Shown in pieces: positions 56,238 to 64,000 of a stretch of DNA of 64,000 nucleotides. Within the stretch, counting starts at the first letter, position 1. Each line of letters starts with the position of its first letter. The position numbers and the translations under genes are program-made. The notes under the pieces are model-generated. The model was not told the DNA's origin and searched no databases. It worked only from the letters and a program-made list of their open reading frames with translations. This DNA is from Larix kaempferi (taxonomy: Eukaryota; Streptophyta; Pinopsida; Pinales; Pinaceae): positions 23,501-87,500 of the forward strand of contig BSBM01000077.1 of assembly GCA_027924585.1 (NCBI GenBank), written 5' to 3'.

Positions 56238-57557
56238 TTATGTCACCATGGCATGTTTGGTTTGTCCCTTCAATTTGTACAAACCTCCCTCTTGCTCTCC
56301 AATCACTACTGCATCATCGATTGTTTTACCCTTTGGCCACATTAGGACTTGGCCATCTACAAATGAAACCCTCATACCTTTTGCATCTAATGCAGAGATG
56401 GAGAGTAAGTTCTTCTTGAGCCCAGGTACATAAAGGACTTCTTTTATCTTCAAATATTTTCCAGAATCTAGGTTGTAGGAGGCTTCACCACTTCCTTTGA
56501 TTGGGTATTGATAATCATCCCCAAGTTTCACTTTATGAGGTGATTCATGTTCAGATAGATTCACAAAGGATTCCTCAAACCCAGTCATGTGTTTGGAAGC
56601 CCCACTATCAATCAACCAATCATTACAACCATGGGAGATAGTACTTGTGAGAGCAAAGATTAGAACATACTCTTCTTCACTTGATGAGTCATCGTCACTA
56701 TCATCACTTTCTGCCCTAGCCTTCTTCTTTGGAGGTTCATCATCCTCGGCAGTATGAGCATGGAACTTTCTTTTGCTTCCCTTCTTCTTCTTGCTGGAGT
56801 TGTTGTTATTATCCCTTTTGTTCTTGGGACAATCTGAAGCAAAGTGACCCTTCTCATTGCATGTGAAGCATCTTAGATCCTTCTTATTCTTTTGATAGGA
56901 TCTCTTGTAGCGAGAGTGCTCCTTCTTGGGCTTGCTTCTTTTGGTGTGAGCTGCAAGAGCTTGATCTTCACCTCCCATCTTTTCCTCACGAGCTACAAGT
57001 CTAGCTTCTTCTTGAGAGCATTCTTCCTGCAATCTGTTGAAGGATACTAACTTCTTTCTTGCATAGATTCTTTGAATGAAGGAGTCCCATGACCTAGGTA
57101 GGCCATTCAGAGTGGTCATGACAACTTCACCATTCTCCACCATTTCATCTACTGCTTCTAGTTGTTCCTTAATCTGGGAGACCCTAGAAAAATAAGATTG
57201 AAGGGTTTCTCCATTCTGAAACTTTACTCCTTTCAATTGGTTCCGCAGGGTCATCTTCCGATTTAGGTTCTTCCCTTCAAATAGCTTGGTCAAAGAGTCA
57301 AACATCTCCTTGGGTGTCTTTAGAGAAGACACTTGGGGTATGAGATGGTCTTTAATAGAATCAGCAATGGTTCTCTTTTCCTTGACCAAGTTCTTCTTAT
57401 GCAATACCTTGGCCTCTTCATCCTCTGGGATAGGGATGTCTTCTTTTATATATGAGTCCAACTCATTCTCTTCCAAGATTAAACCAATCCTATACCTCCA
57501 ATCTCGGAAGTTATCATCCCCTTCAAGCTTATCCTCAAGCTTGGTGTGGTGAGACAT
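56238..57557 (-). CDS. G gag-protease polyprotein (intact, 439 residues)
   Basis: This is the only long undamaged retroelement ORF in the window. The start is the ATG at 57557 (MSHHTKLEDKLEGDDNF); the frame is open 16 codons further upstream but only to a GTG. Residues about 10-200 are the Copia capsid domain ('WRYRIGLILEENELD', 'LRNQLKGVKFQNGETLQSYF', 'LPRSWDSFIQRI'). Residues 230-243 are a zinc knuckle CFTCNEKGHFASDC. Residues 256-264 (KKKKGSKRK) and 277-284 are basic, possible nuclear signals. 284-296 is an acidic Ser/Asp stretch. The protease active site is DSGASKHM at 317. The C-terminal 100 residues are the pre-integrase linker ('LYVPGLKKNLLSISAL'). A stop occurs before the integrase finger. 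It would package element RNA and process itself. Whether it is expressed is unknown. Confidence 0.88.
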   Translation of the reverse strand: MSHHTKLEDKLEGDDNFRDWRYRIGLILEENELDSYIKEDIPIPEDEEAKVLHKKNLVKEKRTIADSIKDHLIPQVSSLKTPKEMFDSLTKLFEGKNLNRKMTLRNQLKGVKFQNGETLQSYFSRVSQIKEQLEAVDEMVENGEVVMTTLNGLPRSWDSFIQRIYARKKLVSFNRLQEECSQEEARLVAREEKMGGEDQALAAHTKRSKPKKEHSRYKRSYQKNKKDLRCFTCNEKGHFASDCPKNKRDNNNNSSKKKKGSKRKFHAHTAEDDEPPKKKARAESDDSDDDSSSEEEYVLIFALTSTISHGCNDWLIDSGASKHMTGFEESFVNLSEHESPHKVKLGDDYQYPIKGSGEASYNLDSGKYLKIKEVLYVPGLKKNLLSISALDAKGMRVSFVDGQVLMWPKGKTIDDAVVIGEQEGGLYKLKGQTKHAMVT

Positions 57558-57605
57558 CTTAAAGAGTACTTCAAATGGAAATAGAAAAGATTTAGGTCTT
57601 ACCAC

Positions 57606-58117
57606 TTGAAATGCTGAAAACTGGATCTGGTCCTGGATTAGGGTTTGTCGAAAAAACCCTAAAAATTAAAAATGTGAATTTCAATTTTTTGAAAGGATAG
57701 AAAGATGCGCTTTGATGATTTGATCAGCCTAGTGCATTCAGAATTTGAGATCAGCAAATTTTTACCCTTCAGATTTTCCTTTTTGTCCTCCCGAGTTCAC
57801 CAGGGAGAGCCCTGAATTAGGGTTTGAGTTTCCCAGAGATCTACCTAGCCAAAAATCTCAATCCAAAGCTCTAAACTTCAATTTTTGCAAGGAGCTTCCA
57901 GCTATGTCTTCATATTTCAGAAATTCCTATTTTTGTGGAAACCCTAATTTTTAGGGCCAAATCTAAAAATGCTCAGAATTGAATTTGGATTGGACAAATA
58001 GATGTGCCTTGATGAGTAGAGTCAATCTAATATACTGCTTTTCCAAAATCTGTGGAGAGAAACCCAATAAACAAGAAACTCAAGTTTCCATCACTGCAAA
58101 ATGTCTTCTTCTCAGGT
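57606..58117 (-). other. G leader
   Basis: About 0.5 kb between primer site and gag, non-coding. It shares 'GGGTTTGTCGAAAAAACCC'-type and 'TTTGATGAGTAGA' phrases with the leaders of A-D and E-F but has no 177-bp tandem array. Confidence 0.6.
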
Positions 58118-58131
58118 TAGCTCTCATACCA
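58118..58131 (-). other. G primer-binding site
   Basis: The complement reads TGGTATGAGAGCTA, one change from the family site TGGTATCAGAGCTA, abutting the LTR. Confidence 0.82.
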
Positions 58132-58737
58132 TGTTAAATTTTGAGCATTAATTCACAATACTCTAGGATCTTTACTGAGAGAATAACATATATAGTATAT
58201 CAATGCATGACAATCACAATAAGCATGACAAGCAACACAAGAATCAAAAGCATGAGAGACAAGAGACACAGAGTTTCCGTGGGGAAAACCCTAAGGTGAA
58301 AAACCCCACAAATTCCTCAGAGATAGAGAGAGCAATGGCTCAACCAAAGTACAACCAAAATACACTGAGATAGTCTCCTAGTAGCAGATGATCCTCCTCC
58401 TCACTAGTGCACCACTTTCTGAGTGAGAGAGATATAACTTTCCGAATAATCTAAATAGAGATCACCTGAACTCTATTTATACTAACCTGTTTGCTCAGTG
58501 ACCTTATGGGGCCGACTTGTCTAGCTAGGTATATCCACATTATAATATATATATTTTAGGGATGACCCCACACATGGTGGTCTAATAACCCATTGGCAAG
58601 TACACACACTTGCGACACTTGTCAATCCACATGACGACACTTCTTTATATAGGAATAACACATCTCTAATAAGGGTACAATAAATATATATGAAATACAT
58701 AGATGAAATACATTCCGAAGTTACATATACATCAACA
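58132..58737 (-). repeat. G 5' LTR
   Basis: 606 bp, TGTTGATGTATATGTAAC at the outer end, as in the A-D family. It has a single GGTCTAATAACCC unit instead of three, no 44-bp duplication, and a small GAAATACAT duplication. It is the most divergent LTR of the family here. Confidence 0.88.
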
Positions 58738-58932
58738 TTTGGTCAAATATCAATTCCTTGAGATGTTAAAACTTTCATCTATGGCACATCTATCCCACAC
58801 ATTAGTTGAATTGGAATTTCAAATATCAAATAATTAAATTGGCAAAAAATTACCTTATACTAGAACTCCCATCAATCAACTTATGGTCATGTTCATTTTC
58901 CTCAGTTCCTCTAAATTTTATTGCAAACAAAG

Positions 58933-58988
58933 TACTATCAACTAAGCTCAAAGTTTGATTGCAGACAGACTACTATCAACTAAGCTCA
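58933..58988 (+). repeat. 18-bp exact direct repeat
   Basis: TACTATCAACTAAGCTCA occurs at 58933-58950 and 58971-58988, 38 bp apart. Confidence 0.85.
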
Positions 58989-59028
58989 GTTCCTCTTGTG
59001 TGATATCCCATGCTTGGAAGAAACTCTA

Positions 59029-59129
59029 GACTCTATGTACCCATGCCCACAGTCCGAGGCTTGTGGCCAAGTTAAAACTCAAGACCGCTGGAAACACTCC
59101 TTGGACGGAAGGCGTGGGTACACAGAGTT
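59029..59129. repeat. 101-bp imperfect hairpin
   Basis: The arms GACTCTATGTACCCATGCC (59029-59047) and GGCGTGGGTACACAGAGTT (59111-59129) pair at 16 of 19 positions, with one further G-U wobble. Inside, GTCCGAGG and CCTTGGAC can extend the stem. It could be a small transposon relic or an RNA fold; no gene context helps. Confidence 0.6.
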
Positions 59130-61740
59130 AAATCACTTCTGGTTTTGGGATAAAAACAATAGAGGTCCAAGTTGAACAAAGAAAATATATTTATAAATAC
59201 AAATATATTTATTTTTATCATGATACAATAGGGGAATATCATGATGCTAATGGTGTTATAGGATCTATCTCACATGGTTCTACTTCATAATGGGATGGGG
59301 CCAATTAATCTTACTGTCAAAACTCATATGGTGGCAAGGATTGATACATATTGTACATATGGACACAATACAGAGGATTGATAGCAAGGTAAACAAATTC
59401 TGCTAGTAGTAGAGATGGTGATAGTCTAGAAACCATTCCATTCCTCTAATCAAATATTATGTGATTTTCTTAGGAATTTTCATTGAGTAATTTAGTAATG
59501 AGTTGGGGAGGTCTCTCAAACTCTTCAATTTCTGTGGTCCCTATGAGAGTAGAGATCAGAATTTTTATGCAATGCTTGGAATTTTTAGGCAATGCCTTGG
59601 ACCTTGCAAAATGGGATGATATAATGCCAATCAAGCTATCAGATTGGATCTTTCTCGTTCCTCACATTATACATTGCCCAAACTTTTCTAATTGTATGAA
59701 AATTGAAGCTTTCAATTTTATCCAAACCATGTAAGGAGAACTTGACCTAATTACAATTTTTATAATCAACATGGAAGGATATGTCAATTTATAAACATGG
59801 CAATTTAATTTATAGACAAGGCAATTTTTAGTCGTAGGATAGTTATCAACCTAATCCTTCACATATCAGGGCAATCTAATTTATAGACAGGGCAATGATT
59901 TGGTTGACATCCATACATGGCAATCTAATTTATAGATAGGGCAATTTAAAGAGGATAATGATTTGGTTGACATCCATACCAGATTGATCTTTAATTGTTG
60001 CTAAGTTATTTAACACGCAGACCGTATGACATCTAATGACAACGGATCTAATGCAAAGACCACCCATGTTTGAAATAGGCAAAACATCTGACTAGCTATT
60101 TTAATTATATAGATCGTTCTCTTACACAGGTCATGCAACCTACAAGGGTCACACAAAGATATCAAGTCATTTTAATTCACAGATATCTGGTTACTAAGAT
60201 ATTTGGTTACGTAGTAGCCCTAGATCTTGATGTTGGAAAGAGGGGAAATGAGGGAATGACGTGTAGAACTCCATGGGATAATATCATAGAGAAGAAAGAA
60301 TATAAATAAGAAAAATGTAAAGCTTATGAATCTGCCCATTTCATTGTTGCACATTGCAATATTGGTGTAAATGAATTTATGTTCAATTCTTAATTTGCTT
60401 CTTGGAGAGACACTTGGTTTCTTGACACTAGTGCTACCTAACACATGAATTTTAAAAAAAGACTTCCTTGAATAATTGAATGACAATGTAGATGGTATAG
60501 TGTAATTTGTAGATAAATCTAACCTCGAACGTAAGGGAATTGGAACCACCATACTCAAATTTCCTTGATCCCATAATTTTTCTTCATAATGTTATCTATC
60601 TTCATCATTCATCCACTAAAATATTAATTTTGAATCACCAAAGACTTGAATCTGGGTGAGACCAAATTATGCTGCAAATTTCAAAAGATAGAAGAGAAAA
60701 TTGAACTCACCCATATTGTTTTTCCTAGCCCCCAAGTAGGATTTATCTATGAAGAAATGGCTATCGAATATATATAGAGAAAACCTGATATTGCACTACT
60801 CTATGGGGCCTTGACAGGCCCCATGAAAAAAACTCCAAGTCATATCTGGATTCACTACTACTTCACTAATAACACACCCAACTTTCAAAACCACAATCAA
60901 GGAATACAATTTAAATGGAGCTACCACTGGAGTTGAAAAATTGAATGTGGGGATTCACTTTTCTTCTAGAATGCAAGCATTTTGAAGCAACCAAACTCCC
61001 CAACAAATCAAATAGGGGGTCAATATGTGGCCTCTAAGATCACGACAAGAAAATAACTCATGTAAAAATTCAACCATAGTGCCTTTGACCCATAAATTCC
61101 TCAAGTTAAAATGAAGTTTGATATCTCTCCATACATGTTGTCAATAAGAGTAAGTATGGAATAAGTGATAATTGGGTACATATTCTAGGCATGAAGTTGA
61201 AGATTGAGTAGCTGAAGCAAATGAAGAAAAAAAAAAGCAAAGTTTTCAAGAAGATCTGATGGTAAGAAGAAAGAGTAAAAATGTTGGATGATGGCATGAA
61301 AACTGTGTGAGTTTTATGGTGTATTCTTTAAGGAAGCCACAGGACCTTTGATGACATTTGTGGCTACAACAAATCTGTTGAAGAACATTGGCATAGTGAA
61401 GATGTAATCAGAATGACACCACAGAAAGCTTCAGTACATATGGTTGTGACAATTGATGATGTTGGTCATATAAGCAATAAAAGCTATAGCATCAATAAGA
61501 CGCACAAGTGAAAGGATCTCTCAAGCATCCACAGAAAATGGATCATATGATATAGCAACAGCTGGAAGTTATGAATCCATTTCTTCTCTTGCATGTGGGG
61601 AATGAAGAAGAAGTGTTCAAGCATCCTGAGTTGAGTCCACGGTTTGCAAGTATTTAGAAATGTGTTTTGATTTTGATTTGGTAAACACCTGATGTTGGCT
61701 ACAATGATTATAAGATGATATTAACACACATATAATGATA
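59130..61740. other. Non-coding DNA, with a short repeat at 59796-59985
   Basis: No coding region can be supported. GGCAAT-TAATTTATAGA-AGGGCAAT phrases repeat four times between 59796 and 59950, and 'GATTTGGTTGACATCCATAC' occurs at about 59890 and 59960. The rest is AT-rich. Confidence 0.55.
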
Positions 61741-62600
61741 TGAAGCAGCTTGGTGACTTAGCACGAAGTGGACAAGGTTAATGACATGAAGCATCTTGGT
61801 GACAAAGATGAAGTGGACAAGGTTAATGAAATGAAGTAGCTTGGTGACTTAGCATGAAGTTGATGGCTTGAACTTGATGGAAAAAGCACATGAGACAAAG
61901 ACATTAGATGTGGCATGAAGTTGATGGCTTGAACATGATGGGTTCTCTTTTGTAATTTATGTTTATTAGTATAGGAATGAGTTCAATAAGGGGATCCTTG
62001 AATCCTCCAATGTAATAGATAAGGATAGAATTAGTTAAGATATTTTAGCAATAGATATAGGAATAAAAGAGCTAAGTTAGATTTCGAGTTAGGCTCAGTT
62101 TAGGTTCTCGATCCTAACTTTATGGATCTGTAACTGATTTAGTTTAGGTATTAAACCCAAACAGAATGCATTATAAAATCAGCTTGGTAGCTTGTAAATA
62201 TTGAGATAGCTAAATAGCTCTTGATAGCTCAACAACTTGGAGGCTTGAATAGATTGAATAGCTCGAGAGAGGAATCGAAAGAATAGGGCTCGAAATCAAT
62301 CTATTCTTGGAGCAGACAAAGATAAAATATTTTGACATCTTTTCTCTGTAAATTCGATTCTGCACACGTTGTATTCAAGTTCTAGAAATTTCAATGGAAT
62401 AAAATAATGAATTTCTGTATATATTAAGTTGAATTTGACTTGGACGAGTAAATTAAGATTGAGCTTGTAAGCGTGCGTGTAATGGTTGCAGTCATCCATC
62501 GTTATTGTTATAAATTACCGGTCATATTAAAGGCCTAGACATTGCAATCGATTTGGTTTCTTATTGTTTACTATATTGCAAATGAAATTGTTTTATTGAA
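61741..62600 (+). other. LTR-like promoter region with short repeats
   Basis: ATGAAGCAGCTTGGTGACTT-type phrases repeat about three times (61741-61870), followed by repeats of GAAGTTGATGGCTTGAAC (61857-61935). Further on, TATAAAA at 62172-62178 lies in a context (GC-poor U3, then AGCTTGGTAGCTTG) that resembles a Copia LTR promoter. Ends were not found, so this is tentative. Confidence 0.3.
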
Positions 62601-64000
62601 TGAGGTTATGTGCATTGTGTCTCTATTTTGTTCTTTTAAATTCGAATGAGATTGAAATGTTGACCTAGAGAATCATATAGCAATCAAACTTCTAGTTCAG
62701 TGTGTTTAGCATTGGAACTTGAGAATTAGCAAGCATAAAATGTGTTCGTAGAGGTCGTTACCCTATAGTTGTGAGGATATAGAGAATTCTGTTTCAAACC
62801 ACTACCAAATCGACAAAAAAATCTCAGGTTGCGTCCAGCAACTGCACTCACACAAAAAGAAGCGTAACATTGCATGAAAGATCAATTTTTGAAGATATTT
62901 CAGCCATGAGAAAGCGGTTTCAAACTACTGAGATTGGACAGGTTGCATTTCGAAGTCTTGAGGCGTGGTCTACTCTTCTCTCAGCCTGTTGGCTCCATCA
63001 CTAATGGTTGAGGACTCTTTTGGGAAGGAGGATTCAGTAACTTCTAAGAATTTTATCTGGGCGCTCAGGACTCTTCTTGTTGAAGAGGTCACCATTAAAT
63101 AATAGGATATTACATACTCAAGGAATGATAGTTTCAGTGACGAGTACTTACCAATTTGGGGGGCATTGTGTACACTAGGTGACCAATGTGACCCCTCTGC
63201 AGCCTTCGTGACCTCTGTGACCCCTCTGTGTCCTCTAGGTGAGCTTTGTGTCTGCCTTGACCTTCGCAACCCCTCCTCTGTGTCCCCTAGCTTCGCAAAC
63301 CCTCATATGTGTCCCCCGGCTTCGCAACCCCTCCTCTGCATCCCTCGGCTTCACAACCCCTCTACGTCCTTCATCTTCACAACCCCTCTATGTCCTGTCA
63401 TCTGTGTGCTCCTTCACCAACTCCTTTCTCTAGCTTCGACCACCAAGCATGGGAGGGAGGTAAGAGTGTGAAAATAAAACAAGGGCGCACAATGAAAAGA
63501 GAGATTACAATCAGATTCACTTGATCAAATTTTTGGTGTTAGAGAGGGAAATTAATGTTATTTTAATATCTTGACCTTGGGGTCATATAGTGTGTAATGA
63601 TTCCCTTCTTTTCCTTGCTAGGGACTTGGGGGTAAATTCCAAATTTTAGGGGAACTAAACATTCAACTATGTAATATCTATGTAATAAGATAAACATGGA
63701 CAAGTTGGGATTTTGGAATTGAACTATTGTTTTTCATGGAAGCATGTCCATATAAGGCCAAGGAATCTCCTTCAAATACATTGGTTTATTTTCCTAGGTA
63801 AAATATGGGAGATGCCATAGAATTTTCTTTGGCTTGCCTACTAAAAAAAACCATAATCCACCGTAATGATTAGTATATAGAAAAAAAATACAATAATGGA
63901 CAAGTTTTTTGTGCATTTTTTTATGCAAATGGAATGGAACAATTCTTGTGGAAAAAGAGAATTATTGTACTACTATGAAAATTGTTTGTTGTCAACTTTC
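62601..64000. other. Non-coding DNA
   Basis: No gene. Apart from the C-rich repeat at 63263-63403, the region is AT-rich and featureless to the eye. Confidence 0.5.
63263..63403 (+). repeat. 29-bp C-rich minisatellite
   Basis: TTCGCAACCCCTCCTCTGTG-type units start at 63263, 63292, 63321 and 63350 (29 bp apart), then 63376 (26 bp). Looser copies occur upstream from about 63180. The three overlapping plus-strand frames here come from the repeat. Confidence 0.85.

Larger units (their letters stand above)
54656..58737 (-). mobile_element. Copia element G, A-D family, 3' end missing
   Basis: From the 5' LTR (58132-58737) the minus strand shows primer site, leader, intact gag-protease, a spacer starting at GTATGT (56200), an integrase stub and the RT start. 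It breaks off near 54656 in the middle of the 'LKKALYGLKQAPK' RT segment and passes into the intron of the relic gene. The rest of RT, RNase H, the minisatellites and the 3' LTR are absent from the window. G is a close relative of A-D, but it keeps a full gag-protease that the others have lost. Confidence 0.85.

Noticed and set aside
59010-59130. Hairpin region considered as a 5S rRNA or tRNA gene
   Set aside because: No internal promoter boxes, no acceptor-like ends, and the sequence does not resemble the conserved 5S text.
63166-63524. Pro/Ser-rich frames of 64-101 codons
   Set aside because: Products of the 29-bp C-rich repeat, open in three frames at once.

Overview
The window reads as nuclear DNA from a seed plant with a large, repeat-bloated genome. 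A gymnosperm fits best, but that is inference from style (AT-rich DNA, long solo LTRs, deep nesting), not from a diagnostic gene. There is no operon, no CRISPR array and no rRNA or tRNA gene that I can see. Nearly everything recognisable is transposable-element DNA in several states of decay, plus three gene-derived relics.

Layout. 1-8550: non-coding DNA holding two long solo LTRs (2794-5639, perfect 5-bp target duplication; 6778-8545, near-perfect duplication). 9159-12059: a 967-codon minus-strand reading frame with about a dozen stops and no frameshift. 14.6-36.4 kb: a four-level nest. A plus-strand Copia element ('H') is cut inside its reverse-transcriptase (RT) gene by a minus-strand, integrase-less Copia element ('M'). 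M is cut by a plus-strand element ('A-D', named for its LTRs), and A-D is cut by a sister copy ('B-C'). 36.4-40.2 kb: a 99-bp minisatellite built on a GTCGGATATCCGAC palindrome, a poly(A)-tailed retrocopy with a 14-bp target duplication, and a helical-repeat-like exon scrap. 40160-47281: a third member of the A-D family ('E-F', minus strand, duplication CATGG). It sits 48 bp past the stop codon of a decayed multi-exon minus-strand gene (47330-54554) that looks like a plant transposase-24/En-Spm accessory gene. A minus-strand Ty3/Gypsy element ('N', 50018-54409, duplication CCAAT) lies in that gene. 54656-58737: the 5' two-thirds of a fourth family member ('G'). It still carries the one long intact coding region in the window, a gag-protease ORF. 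58738-64000: no genes, several short tandem repeats and one hairpin.

How the parts relate. A-D, B-C, E-F and G share LTRs, primer-binding site, polypurine tract and the same strange body plan: a stub of gag, a stub of integrase and a 3' RT/RNase H block, separated by non-coding spacers with intron-like GTATGT and AG borders. None of the first three could make its own proteins, so they must have been moved in trans. G's gag-protease is the nearest thing here to a helper.

Limits. LTR ends, duplications and motifs were read by eye. Protein-family names come from motif recognition, not from a search. No ages, identities or database matches were computed.
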